From: Micromonospora solifontis
GTDB lineage: Bacteria; Actinomycetota; Actinomycetes; Mycobacteriales; Micromonosporaceae
Assembly (NCBI RefSeq): GCF_003725545.1
Contig: NZ_RJLN01000004.1
Coordinates: 1-64,000, forward strand
Direction: 5' to 3'
DNA length: 64,000 nt
The notes beneath the pieces were generated by a model. It saw nothing but the letters and a program-made list of their open reading frames with translations, was not told where the DNA came from and did not search any database. Position numbers and translations under genes: made by a program. Numbering within the stretch: the stretch's first letter is position 1; every line of letters begins with the position of its first letter. Below are positions 16,971 to 27,035 of this stretch, piece by piece.

Positions 16971-17647
16971 TGACTGGTGTTGCGCTCGCCGAAGAGTTGC
17001 TGCTCCTCGCCTACGACGACGAAACCGGCAAGGCGACCATGCCGCGGATCAGCCTGGATCTCGGGATGGCCGCCGCGGTGCTGGTCGAGCTGGCCCTGGC
17101 CGGCCGGATCGCGTACGCCGAGGGTTCCCTGGCGGTGATCGACCCGGCCCCGACCGGCGAGCCCGTCGCCGACGCGGTCCTTGCCAAGATCGCCGCCGAC
17201 ACCCCGCACACCCCGTCGTCCTGGGTGCAGCGGCTGCGGCACGGCCTGCGCGACCGGATCCTCGGTGACCTGTGCGGGCGCGGTGTGGTGCGGGACGTCG
17301 ACGAGACCGAGCTGGGCTTCATCCACGTGCACCGGTACCCGGTCGCCGACGCCTCCGTCGAGGCCGACATCCGCCGCCGGCTGGCCGAGGCGCTGACCAG
17401 CGGGCAGCTCCCCGACGAGCGGACCGCCGCGCTCGCCACCCTGGTGGCGGTGCTGCGGATGGAGCCGGCGCTCGGGCTCACCGGGAACGCCGCCGACGAG
17501 GCCCGCACGCGGCTGGCGGAGATCGCCAGCGGCGCCGGCTTCTCCGGCGAGGTGAGCCTGGACGACAGCGTCGTCCGCCCCTCCATCAGCCTGGTCATCG
17601 CCGCCCTCGCCGAGGCCGTCGACGCCGCCCTAGGCAAGCGCCCCTGA
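16970..17647 (+). CDS. GPP34 (GOLPH3/Vps74-like) family protein
   Basis: A 225-residue protein matching the bacterial GPP34 family: LAEELLLLAYDDETGKATM at the N-terminus, LDLGMAAAVLVELALAGRI, and repeated helical segments with DLCGRGVVRDVD. In eukaryotes this fold binds phosphatidylinositol-4-phosphate and Golgi enzymes; in actinobacteria its role is not established. I see no signal peptide or membrane segment. It converges on the phospho-sugar mutase gene across a long inverted repeat and appears to be a stand-alone, leaderless gene. Confidence 0.88.
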   Translation: MTGVALAEELLLLAYDDETGKATMPRISLDLGMAAAVLVELALAGRIAYAEGSLAVIDPAPTGEPVADAVLAKIAADTPHTPSSWVQRLRHGLRDRILGDLCGRGVVRDVDETELGFIHVHRYPVADASVEADIRRRLAEALTSGQLPDERTAALATLVAVLRMEPALGLTGNAADEARTRLAEIASGAGFSGEVSLDDSVVRPSISLVIAALAEAVDAALGKRP

Positions 17648-17686
17648 CACCCCCCCACCCGACCCGACCCCGCCCCAAGCAGGATC

Positions 17687-17741
17687 GATCATGAGGTTAG
17701 CGGTGCGGAGAGCGGTTTCCGATGCCGCTAACCTCATGATC
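17687..17741. repeat. Inverted repeat, GATCATGAGGTTAGCGG family, copy 2
   Basis: Perfect 17-base arms, GATCATGAGGTTAGCGG at 17687-17703 and its complement at 17725-17741, with a 21-base loop. It lies between two converging genes and can terminate either transcript. The arm is identical to the left arm at 3594. Confidence 0.85.
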
Positions 17742-17752
17742 ACCCGGTCGGG

Positions 17753-19426
17753 TCAGCGGCCGAGGGCCTGGGCGATCTCGGTGCGGAGGGTGGAGGCGGC
17801 GGCGGCCGCGCGGGTGCGGGCGGCGGGGACGTCGCCGTCCGTGACCGGCTCCACCACCTCGAGGTACGCCTTGAGCTTCGGCTCGGTGCCGGACGGGCGG
17901 ATCACCACCCGGGCGGCGTCGGTGCGCAGGATCACCACGTCCGCCCCGGGCAGCAGGTCGGCGGCCTCGGTCACCGGGTGTCCGAGCAGCGAGGTGGGGG
18001 TGGCCGCCCGGATCCGGGCCATCATGTCCGCGATCACCCGCAGGTCGTCCACTCGGACGGAGAGCTGGTCGGTGTGGTGCACGCCGAACTCGGCGGCCAG
18101 CTCGTCCAGCCGGTCGGTGAGCGTCCGGCCCTGGGCCTTCAGGCCGGCGGCCAGTTCGGCGACGGTCAGCGCCGCCGTGATGCCGTCCTTGTCGCGGACG
18201 TGCTCCGGGGCGACGCAGTAGCCGAGCGCCTCCTCGTAGCCGAAGACCAGCGGCTGGGCCCCGCCACCGGCCCGGACGATCCACTTGAATCCGGTCAGCG
18301 TCTCGTCGTACGGCAGGCCCCGGGCGGCGCACATCGCCCGCAGCAGGGACGACGACACGATGGTGGTGGCGTACAGGCCGGTGACACCGCGCCGCATCAG
18401 GTGGTCGGCGAGCAGGGCGCCCACCTCGTCCCCGCGCAGCATCCGCCAGCCGCTGGCGCTCGCCGCGTCGGGGACGGCCACCGCGCAGCGGTCCGCGTCC
18501 GGGTCGTTGGCGATGGCGAGGTCCGCCCCGGTCGTACCGGCGAGCGCGACGAGCCGGTCGACCGCGCCCGGCTCCTCCGGGTTGGGGAAGCTCACGGTCG
18601 GGAAGGCCGGATCCGGCTCGGCCTGCTCGGGCACCACGCCCGGGACGGCGAACCCGGCCCGGGCGAAGGCGGCGGTCAGCACCGCGGCCCCGACGCCGTG
18701 CAGCGGGGTGTACGCCACCTTCAGGTCGCGCGGGCCGGTCGGGTCGACCACCTCGGCGGCCCGGTCCACGTACGCGGCCACCAGGTCGTCGCCGAGCACC
18801 TCGCCGGCCGGGCCGAGCGGCACCCGGGCCAGCGGCCCGACCGCCCGGATGGCGGCCTCGATGCCGGCGTCGGCCGGCGGCACGATCTGCGCGCCCGCCC
18901 CGAGTTCCCCGCCGAGCCCGGCGCCCAGGTAGACCTTGTAGCCGTTGTCCTGGGGAGGGTTGTGGCTGGCGGTGACCATCACGCCGGCCACCGCGCCGAG
19001 GTGCCGCACCGCGTACGCGAGCACCGGGGTGGGCAGCGGGCGGGGCAGCAGCAGGGCCGGGCGGCCCGCGCCGGTGGCGACCTGGGCGGTGCGCTCGGCG
19101 AAGGCCCGGGAGCCGTGCCGGGCGTCGTACCCGATCACCAGCGGGCCGTCACCGCCCTGCTCGGCGAGCCAGCCGACCAGTCCGGCGGCGGCCTGGGTGA
19201 CCACCGCGAGGTTCATGCCGTTCGGGCCGGCGCGCAGCGGGCCGCGCAGCCCGGCCGTGCCGAAGGTCAGCGGCCCGGCGAACCGGTCGGCCAGCTCGGG
19301 TCCGCTGCCCGGCAGGCCCTCCAGGACGGCGCGCAGCTCGTCGCGGCTGGCCGGGTCGGGGTCGTCGTCGAGCCACCGCCGGGCCTGTTCGCGAAGTTCG
19401 TCGAGATCGGTGATGTCCGCCGCCAT
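17753..19426 (-). CDS. Phospho-sugar mutase (phosphopentomutase/phosphoglucomutase type)
   Basis: A 557-residue alpha-D-phosphohexomutase superfamily enzyme. The phosphoserine loop MVTASHNPPQDNGYKVY (about residues 143-160), metal loop NDPDADRCA, sugar-binding loop GYEEALGY and phosphate-binding RPSGTEPKLKAYLE are all intact. Length and loop sequence fit the PGM2-like group, which includes phosphopentomutases. Next to deoC and upp, converting (deoxy)ribose-1-phosphate to the 5-phosphate is the likeliest job, though genomes often annotate it as phosphomannomutase. The start ATG 19426 has AAGGGG upstream. Confidence 0.92.
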   Translation of the reverse strand: MAADITDLDELREQARRWLDDDPDPASRDELRAVLEGLPGSGPELADRFAGPLTFGTAGLRGPLRAGPNGMNLAVVTQAAAGLVGWLAEQGGDGPLVIGYDARHGSRAFAERTAQVATGAGRPALLLPRPLPTPVLAYAVRHLGAVAGVMVTASHNPPQDNGYKVYLGAGLGGELGAGAQIVPPADAGIEAAIRAVGPLARVPLGPAGEVLGDDLVAAYVDRAAEVVDPTGPRDLKVAYTPLHGVGAAVLTAAFARAGFAVPGVVPEQAEPDPAFPTVSFPNPEEPGAVDRLVALAGTTGADLAIANDPDADRCAVAVPDAASASGWRMLRGDEVGALLADHLMRRGVTGLYATTIVSSSLLRAMCAARGLPYDETLTGFKWIVRAGGGAQPLVFGYEEALGYCVAPEHVRDKDGITAALTVAELAAGLKAQGRTLTDRLDELAAEFGVHHTDQLSVRVDDLRVIADMMARIRAATPTSLLGHPVTEAADLLPGADVVILRTDAARVVIRPSGTEPKLKAYLEVVEPVTDGDVPAARTRAAAAASTLRTEIAQALGR

Positions 19427-19475
19427 TGCCCCTTGATAGCACGGCGGCGGATCACCACTGCCCGTCGGCCTCGAC

Positions 19476-21527
19476 TCAGTTGTCCTCGCCGAACTTGAAC
19501 GAGCTCGCCATCGCGTCGAAGATCGGCCTGCTGGCGGCGAAGTCGGCGTCGTTGGCGGTCAGGTAGAACGAGTAGACCTTGCCGTCCTGCACGACGCCCC
19601 GCCACACCCCGTGCCGCTTGCTGTCGCCGTCACCGCAGGTGTACTCGAACTCGGCGGCCGGCTTGTCGGCCAGCTTCGTCTCGGTCATGGCGAGCTGCTC
19701 GTACGGCTTGGCGCAGGACTTGCTCTTGTCCCGCAGATTGCGCGAGGCGAACTCGGCCCAGCTGGTCGAGGTGCCGCCCCACTTCTCGGCGAGGACGCGC
19801 ACCTTCCGGCCGTCCTGCTTCGGGTCGACGAAGTCGACGAAGACGCCGCCGGTGTTCTTGTCCCAGCCCTTCGGGACCTGGAGGGTGACGCCCTTGACCG
19901 ACTGCTCCTCCATGTCCACCGGGGGCGCGGCCGGCGCGGACCCGGTGGGCAGCGAGGTCACGATCGGCGGTGGGCTGTCGTCGCCGCCACCGGCGAGGGC
20001 GATCACGCCGACCAGCAGCAGCACGGCCACGCCCCCGGCCGTCGCGAGCTGGACCTTGCGCGGCCAGCCCTTGACCGTGTCGACGAGCTGGCCGAGGCCC
20101 CTGCCCTTGCCGGGACGGCCGGCCGGAGCCGGGGCCGCCCACGGTTGCCCGGTGCCGGGAACCGACCACTGGTTGCCCCCGTACACCGCTTGGGTGGCCT
20201 CGACGCCGCGGCCGTAGACCGGCTGGGTCGCATCCGGGTGGCCGGTGCTGATCCGCTGGGTGGCTTCCGGCCGGACGCCCGGCGTGAGCCGCTGGATCGC
20301 GTCCGGCGCGCCGCCGACCCCCAGCCGCTGGGTGGCGTCCGGCGAGATGCGCTGGGTCGCCTCCGGCGCGCCGGACGGCATCGCGCCGGTGGGGGTGTGC
20401 AGCGGGCCGGCCAGCGCGTCGGCGCTGGTCTCGTCGAGCGCGGCGCCGGCGGCCCCCGCCGGCGCGGGACGCTCGCCCCGGCGCAGGGCGGCGAGGCGGT
20501 CGGTCAGCGACTCACCGGGGCCGATCATCGCCCGGCCGCCGATCTGCCCGGTCGGCTTTGGCTCGGGAGCGGCCGGCGGCGGCGCGGACGGGCGCTGCAC
20601 CGGCACTACCGCGTACGGGTCGGTGACCGAGTTGACCGCGGTGTTGTTGCTGGTCAGCGGGCCGGCGAGGAGTTCGCGGAGCATGCCGCGGGCGGTGTGC
20701 ACGTCCAGCCGGCGGGCCGGGTCCTTCTCCAGCAGGCCCATCAGCACCCGGGTCAGCGGGCCGCTGCGCTGCGGGGTGGCCGGCGGGTCCTCGACCACGG
20801 CGTGCATGGTCTCGATCGGGTCGCCCTTGTCGAACGGGGGACGCCCCTCGACCGCGGTGTAGAGGGTGACGCCGAGCGAGAAGAGGTCGCTGGGCGGGCC
20901 GAAGTCCTGGCCCATGGCCCGCTCGGGCGAGATGAAGTGTGGCGAGCCGAGCACCATGCCGGGGGTGGTGAGCTGCACATCGGTCGGCATCCGGGCGACG
21001 CCGAAGTCGGTCAGCACGCAGCGGCCGTCGGTGCAGATCAGCACGTTGGCCGGCTTGACGTCACGGTGCAGCACGCCGATCGCGTGCGCCACCTCCAGGG
21101 CGCCGAGCAGCGCGATGCCGATCTTGGCGACCGCCCGGGGCGCCACCGGCCCGTCCTCGATCACCATGTCGGCGAGGCTGCGGGCGTCCAGCAGCTCCAT
21201 CACGATCCACGGGCGGCCGCCCTCGGTCACCACGTCGTACACCTGGACCACGGCCGGGTGCTGGATCGCGGCCGCGGCGCGGGCCTCGCGCAGGGTCCGC
21301 TCGTACATCGCGTCGCGGTCGCTGGGCGCCAGGCCGGGCGGGAGGACGACCTCCTTCACCGCCACGTCACGGCGCAGCAGGGTGTCTGTCGCGCGCCAGA
21401 CCGTGCCCATGCCGCCGTTGCCCACCGGCGAGCGCAGCGAGTAGCGACCACCGATGGTGGTGCCGGGTGCCGCGCGTCCAGTGGGGGGACTGACCGGTCC
21501 GCCGCTCCACGTCGGGATCTGAGTCAC
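19476..21527 (-). CDS. Transmembrane Ser/Thr protein kinase with Thr-Gln repeat linker
   Basis: A 683-residue protein. The kinase domain (residues about 28-290) has the glycine loop GNGGMGTVW, Lys58 in [14 protein letters not shown] with Asp156, DFG at 174-176 and [10 protein letters not shown] long disordered linker (about 380-470) repeats EATQRI, DATQRL, DAIQRL, EATQRI, DATQPV and EATQAV. A membrane helix (about 495-515) is followed by an extracytoplasmic domain of about 165 residues resembling a lipoprotein-like sensor rather than PASTA. GTG 21527, behind GGTGG, is chosen; TTG 21566 would add 13 residues. The repeats look like autophosphorylation or FHA-docking sites (inference). Expected to be an envelope sensor. 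Confidence 0.9.
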   Translation of the reverse strand: MTQIPTWSGGPVSPPTGRAAPGTTIGGRYSLRSPVGNGGMGTVWRATDTLLRRDVAVKEVVLPPGLAPSDRDAMYERTLREARAAAAIQHPAVVQVYDVVTEGGRPWIVMELLDARSLADMVIEDGPVAPRAVAKIGIALLGALEVAHAIGVLHRDVKPANVLICTDGRCVLTDFGVARMPTDVQLTTPGMVLGSPHFISPERAMGQDFGPPSDLFSLGVTLYTAVEGRPPFDKGDPIETMHAVVEDPPATPQRSGPLTRVLMGLLEKDPARRLDVHTARGMLRELLAGPLTSNNTAVNSVTDPYAVVPVQRPSAPPPAAPEPKPTGQIGGRAMIGPGESLTDRLAALRRGERPAPAGAAGAALDETSADALAGPLHTPTGAMPSGAPEATQRISPDATQRLGVGGAPDAIQRLTPGVRPEATQRISTGHPDATQPVYGRGVEATQAVYGGNQWSVPGTGQPWAAPAPAGRPGKGRGLGQLVDTVKGWPRKVQLATAGGVAVLLLVGVIALAGGGDDSPPPIVTSLPTGSAPAAPPVDMEEQSVKGVTLQVPKGWDKNTGGVFVDFVDPKQDGRKVRVLAEKWGGTSTSWAEFASRNLRDKSKSCAKPYEQLAMTETKLADKPAAEFEYTCGDGDSKRHGVWRGVVQDGKVYSFYLTANDADFAASRPIFDAMASSFKFGEDN

Positions 21528-21723
21528 AGAAAAGCCACCGGGGATATCGAGGGGGCTGGGACACAACCCCCCTATCTTGCTGGTTCCGACGGCCGATGCG
21601 AAACCCGACGCGGCGGAGCTTTACCTACTCGACCGTACGTGGCCGGCTACTCACCGGCCGGCCGCCCCCGGTGCCATCCCCGAATGTGCGGAATCCCTCA
21701 CTCATCGATGTCCTCCCGCGTCC

Positions 21724-21735
21724 TACCATCCGGGG

Positions 21736-21736
<1 letters not shown>
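21724..21736 (+). promoter_or_regulatory. Leaderless promoter of the mutase gene
   Basis: TACCAT (21724-21729) ends 6 bases before the ATG. The GGGG just before the ATG is too close to act as a ribosome site. Confidence 0.45.
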
Positions 21737-23319
<1,583 letters not shown>

Positions 23320-23326
23320 CCTGCTC

Positions 23327-23379
23327 CGGCGGCGGCCCGTGCCGGCACCTTCCCCGGTGCCCGGCGCGGGCCGCCGCCG
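23327..23379 (+). terminator. Terminator hairpin after mutase gene
   Basis: Long stem: CGGCGGCGGCCCG pairs perfectly with CGGGCCGCCGCCG, with further pairing of GGTGCC around a TTCCCC loop. It starts 8 bases after the stop codon. Confidence 0.75.
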
Positions 23380-23399
23380 TCGTTAGGGGTGACCCCTGA

Positions 23400-23740
23400 G
23401 CTGGGCGGATGCTCTCGCCAGGAGGCTCCGCGCGGGCGTACAGTCGATGGTCTCCCCACGTGCGGGCGGCGCTGCGAGGGTGCCGGCCGGCCCGCCCGTC
23501 GGCACCTTCGGTGCGGACCCCCGGGCGACGCCGCCCGGCCCGACCCCGGGTCGCAGCGGTGCGGCCCGCCGCCGGGGCACGGGTGCGGACGACCGCTGCG
23601 GATCGGGGCGTGCCGACAGACACGCCGAGCCGGAGTGGTCGGTCGGAATGTGGGTAACCCGATCGGGTGATCGGGACGGACAGCGTGTGCGGTCGCGGTT
23701 CGGTCCGGCATGTCACCGTCGGGAGTCGCCCGGCGGCGGA
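23400..23740. other. Intergenic region without a convincing gene
   Basis: Several short open frames exist on both strands but none has a ribosome site or consistent third-position GC. A short hairpin (GGTGCCG with CGGCACC) lies near 23478-23505. Nothing else is recognisable. Confidence 0.5.
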
Positions 23741-23741
23741 C

Positions 23742-23846
23742 CGTTGTCGCGCAATTGTCGGAGCGGCAGTTAATTGCCGCGACTAATGCGACAATTCGGA
23801 ACGGCGGCCGGAAATTTGTGACCGCTGAATCGGTTACGCGTTGTAG
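23742..23846 (+). promoter_or_regulatory. AT-rich promoter/operator zone with nested inverted repeats
   Basis: It contains the outer repeat AATTGTCG ... CGACAATT enclosing CGGCA-GTTAAT-TGCCG, and a drop in GC against the surroundings. It precedes an AGGAGG at about 23846. Probably the promoter of the M20 hydrolase with a regulator site. Confidence 0.45.
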
Positions 23847-23860
23847 GAGGTGTGGGACAG

Positions 23861-24046
23861 ATGACGGCGCTCAACCCCGATCTACCTGCTGTCCCGCAGA
23901 TATTCGAGCCCTCCCACCAGGGCATTCGTGACGCTGTGCGCTCCGACCGCTACGCGAAAGATGTTGCACAGCGTCACCGCCGAAGGTCTAGGCTGTCTGC
24001 TGTTCTCCCCGAAGATCCATCCATCTCTAGTGATCGAGAATTCGAC
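23861..24046 (+). other. Structured leader or N-terminal extension of the M20 hydrolase
   Basis: An ATG at 23861 with AGGAGG 10 bases upstream opens a frame continuous with the hydrolase, but its 62 codons are unlike the rest: many end in A or T (ATA, CTA, GAT, AAA, GTT, GCA, TCT, AGT). It contains a perfect 12-bp inverted repeat, GTGACGCTGTGC at 23928-23939 and its complement at 23966-23977, with a 26-base loop. Either a leader peptide and RNA switch or a poorly conserved extension. Confidence 0.5.
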
Positions 24047-25306
24047 GTGACGAGTGCGTTGACGCTGCCTTCCGGCAGCACACTGGCGTCGTCCTGGCCG
24101 GAGACGCCATCCGGGTCCCAACCGTTGCCCTTCGAGCTGGACCACCTGCTCGCCCTCCGGGTACCCGGGCTCATCGCCACCCGCCGTCACATTCACTCCC
24201 ACCCGGAGCTGTCGGGCGAGGAGTTCGAGACGGCCGCCCTGATCCACCGGGAACTCTCGCTCGCCGGGCTCAACCCGCGACTGCTCCCCAAGGGCAACGG
24301 CGTCATCTGCGACATCGACGGGCGGCCGGACGGCCCGGTGATCGCGCTTCGCGCCGACATCGACGCGCTGCCGCTGACCGACCCGAAGGACGTGCCGTAC
24401 CGGTCCACCGTGGACGGGGTCTGCCACGCCTGCGGGCACGACGTGCACACCACGGTGATGCTCGGGGTCGGCATGCTGCTGGCCCAGCTCGCCGACCTCG
24501 GCCAGCTCGACGGCCGGGTCCGGCTCATCTTCCAGCCGGCCGAGGAGATCCTGCCCTGCGGCTCGCTGGAGGTCATCGAGGCCGGTGGCCTGGACGACGT
24601 CGTGCAGATCTTCGCCGTGCACTGCGATCCGAACCTGCCGGTCGGCAAGGTCGGCCTGCGGGTCGGCCCGATCACCGCCGCCGCCGACAACGTGACCGTC
24701 CGGCTCACCGGCCCCGGCGGGCACACCGCCCGGCCGCACCTGACGGTCGACCTGGTCGACGCGCTCGGCCGGCTGGTCACCGAGGTGCCGACCCTGGTCA
24801 GCCGCCGGGTGCCGGCCAACAGCGGGCTGCTGCTGGTGTTCGGCCACGCCTCGGCCGGCACCCGCTACAACGTCATCCCGTCCGAGGCGTGCGCCGCCGG
24901 CACCCTGCGGGTGATGGACCGCGACACCTGGGACCAGGCCCCGAAGATCGTGGCTCAGGTGGTCCGCGACGTCATCGCGCCGACCGGGGCCACCGTGGAC
25001 CTGGAGTACCTGCGTGGCCGGCCGCCGGTGACCAACGACGCCCGGGCGATCGGTGTGCTCACCGCCGCCACCGCCGCCGCCCTCGGCCCCGAGGGGATCG
25101 CGGAGACCCCGCAGAGCATGGGCGGCGAGGACTTCTCCTGGTACCTGGAGCACGTGCCGGGCGCGCTCGCCCGCCTCGGGGTCGGCCGGAACGGGCCCAA
25201 CGTGGACCTGCACCGGGCCTCGTTCGACGTGGACGAGCGCGCCATCGGAGTCGGCGTACGCCTCATGGTGCAGACCGCGTTGCGGGCACTGGCGGCGGCC
25301 CGCTAG
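24047..25306 (+). CDS. M20-family metallohydrolase (amidohydrolase/aminoacylase type)
   Basis: A 419-residue di-zinc hydrolase. RRHIHSHPELSGEEFETA near the start, DIDALPL, VCHACGHDVHTTVMLG with metal ligands, IFQPAEE, GPGGHTARPH in the dimerisation lid, and SMGGEDFSWYLE near the C-terminus identify the M20D group, which cleaves N-acyl amino acids or small amides. The start is uncertain. GTG 24047 is chosen because normal codon use begins there; ATG 23861 with a strong AGGAGG would add 62 residues. The last 44 bases overlap the convergent DUF4349 gene. Substrate unknown. Confidence 0.85.
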   Translation: MTSALTLPSGSTLASSWPETPSGSQPLPFELDHLLALRVPGLIATRRHIHSHPELSGEEFETAALIHRELSLAGLNPRLLPKGNGVICDIDGRPDGPVIALRADIDALPLTDPKDVPYRSTVDGVCHACGHDVHTTVMLGVGMLLAQLADLGQLDGRVRLIFQPAEEILPCGSLEVIEAGGLDDVVQIFAVHCDPNLPVGKVGLRVGPITAAADNVTVRLTGPGGHTARPHLTVDLVDALGRLVTEVPTLVSRRVPANSGLLLVFGHASAGTRYNVIPSEACAAGTLRVMDRDTWDQAPKIVAQVVRDVIAPTGATVDLEYLRGRPPVTNDARAIGVLTAATAAALGPEGIAETPQSMGGEDFSWYLEHVPGALARLGVGRNGPNVDLHRASFDVDERAIGVGVRLMVQTALRALAAAR

Positions 25307-26279
25307 GCGCCGGACCACCCACCGGACCGGCCGGTCCCGGCACCATCGGGGCCGGTCCGGCCGGCGGCCCGCGCCGGGCCCGCCGGCGGCGGGCCCGCCG
25401 GACCAGCAGCACCACCGGTACGCCGATCACCAGCGCGAACGGCAGCAGCGCGCCCAGCACGGTGAGCAGCACGAAGAACGTGGTGACGAAGACGTCCCAG
25501 CCGCCCTTCAACCCCACCAGGAAGCCGAGTTCGGGCCCCTCGTCGGCGGTGGTCTGGTCCGGGCCGAGGAAGGTGACCGTGATCGTGGAGAGCGCGGTCA
25601 GGTCGGACAGCCGGCGCTTCTTCGCCTCCAGCGACGCCAGGTCGGCCTCCCGCCGGCCCACCTCGTTCTCCAGCGAGACCAGCTCGTTGATCGTGGTGGC
25701 CCGGGCCAGCAGCTTCCGGGCGCTGTCCACCCGGGCGCGCTGGGTGGCGATCCGGGCGTCCAGGTCCACGGTCTCCTCGGTGACGTCCTGGGTGTGGATC
25801 TCGCGCCGCTCCTGTTTGCCGAGCCCGGCCAGCTGGTCGATGACCGTGGTGAACCGGTCCGCCGGCACCCGCAGGGTCAGCTCGGCCCGGGCGTCTGAGG
25901 ACTCGCTGCTGCGCTGGTCACCGCCGACGAATCCGCCGGCCGCCCGCACCCGGTCGGTCGCCTCCCGGGCCGCCCGGTCCACATCCTCCACCCGGACCTG
26001 CATGGTCCCGGTGTAGATGATGGACCGTTGGTCCACCCGCAGGTCCGCCCCGCCCGAGCCGGTCGCGGCGGGCGCTGCCTTCTCCGGGGCTCCACCCGCG
26101 CCCGCGTCCGCGGCGCCACCCGCGGCCGGCGCCCGCCCGGAATCCGACGCGCTGTTTCCGCCGTCGGCGCCGCAACCCGCCGTGACCAGCACCGCGGCCA
26201 GTCCCAGCACGGCCAGCAGCACCCCGCGGCGGCGTCTCACCCGTCCACTCGGGCCGTGATTTCGGTGACGCTCGCTCAT
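25263..26279 (-). CDS. DUF4349-family lipoprotein with C-terminal membrane segment
   Basis: A 338-residue protein. A signal sequence ends in the lipobox LVTAGCGADGG (Cys near residue 40). An Ala/Gly-rich spacer, then the DUF4349 domain: RSIIYTGTMQVRVEDV, coiled-coil helices (LASLEAKKRRLSDLTALSTITVTF) and a membrane helix FVTTFFVLLTVLGALLPFALVIG, followed by a basic Pro-rich cytoplasmic tail. DUF4349 proteins are envelope proteins of unknown role. ATG 26279 has GGGGAG upstream. It overlaps the M20 hydrolase at the 3' end and is divergent from the MBL hydrolase. Confidence 0.88.
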   Translation of the reverse strand: MSERHRNHGPSGRVRRRRGVLLAVLGLAAVLVTAGCGADGGNSASDSGRAPAAGGAADAGAGGAPEKAAPAATGSGGADLRVDQRSIIYTGTMQVRVEDVDRAAREATDRVRAAGGFVGGDQRSSESSDARAELTLRVPADRFTTVIDQLAGLGKQERREIHTQDVTEETVDLDARIATQRARVDSARKLLARATTINELVSLENEVGRREADLASLEAKKRRLSDLTALSTITVTFLGPDQTTADEGPELGFLVGLKGGWDVFVTTFFVLLTVLGALLPFALVIGVPVVLLVRRARRRRARRGPPAGPAPMVPGPAGPVGGPAPSGPPPVPATRSAP

Positions 26280-26400
26280 CTCCCCGCTCCGCTCCTCGAC
26301 GGCCCCGCGCCGGGGCCGATACCTCGGACGCGACGCGCCATCGCGCCGGTTCCGGCAGACTGCGCTCAGGACGTCACGATTCGATAATCGAGGAGTCACG

Positions 26401-27030
26401 ATGCAGGTCACCAAGTACGCCCACTCCTGCCTCCGGATCGAGCACGACGGGGGAGTGCTCGTGGTGGACCCCGGCGTCTACAGCGAGCCGGCGGCGCTGG
26501 ACGGGGCGGACGCGGTGCTGATCACGCACGAGCACCCGGACCACGTGAACGTCGAGGCGCTGACCCGCGCGCTGGAGCGCCGGCCGATGCCGGTCCGCGG
26601 CCCGGCCTCGCTCGCCGGTGTCCTCGGCGACGCGGCCGAGGCGCTGACCGTGGTCGCGCCGGGCGAGTCGTTCACCGCGGCCGGCGTGCCGGTCCGGGCG
26701 TACGGCGGCCGGCACGCGGTGATCCACCCGGACATCCCGGTGATCCCGAACCTGGGCTACCTCGTCAACGACGTGGTCTATCACCCGGGCGACTCGCTGG
26801 TCGTCCCGGACGACGTCCAGGTGGACACCCTCTTCGCCCCGATCCACGCGCCCTGGAACAAGTTCTCCGAGGTGGTCGACTTCATCCGGGCGGTCGCCCC
26901 GCGGCGGGCGTACGCGCTGCACGACGGGCTGCTCAACGCCAACGGCTTAGGCGTGCTGAACCGGCAGTACACGGCTATGTCCAACACCGACTACCGCCGT
27001 CTCGAGCCGGGCACCCGGATCGACGCCTGA
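26401..27030 (+). CDS. MBL-fold metal-dependent hydrolase
   Basis: A 209-residue UlaG/UPF0173-like metallo-beta-lactamase fold protein. It begins VTKYAHSCLRIEHDG, has the metal motif ITHEHPDHVN (residues about 40-50), GGRHAVIHPDIP, YHPGDSLVVP and a C-terminal ALHDG. Substrate unknown; relatives act as lactonases, phosphodiesterases or nucleases. The start ATG follows GAGGAG. The next gene begins 5 bases after its stop, suggesting an operon. Confidence 0.88.
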   Translation: MQVTKYAHSCLRIEHDGGVLVVDPGVYSEPAALDGADAVLITHEHPDHVNVEALTRALERRPMPVRGPASLAGVLGDAAEALTVVAPGESFTAAGVPVRAYGGRHAVIHPDIPVIPNLGYLVNDVVYHPGDSLVVPDDVQVDTLFAPIHAPWNKFSEVVDFIRAVAPRRAYALHDGLLNANGLGVLNRQYTAMSNTDYRRLEPGTRIDA

Positions 27031-27035
27031 CCGCC

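Noticed and set aside
23389..23773. Short frames in the 23.4-23.8 kb gap
   Set aside because: No ribosome site, no conserved motif and inconsistent third-position GC.
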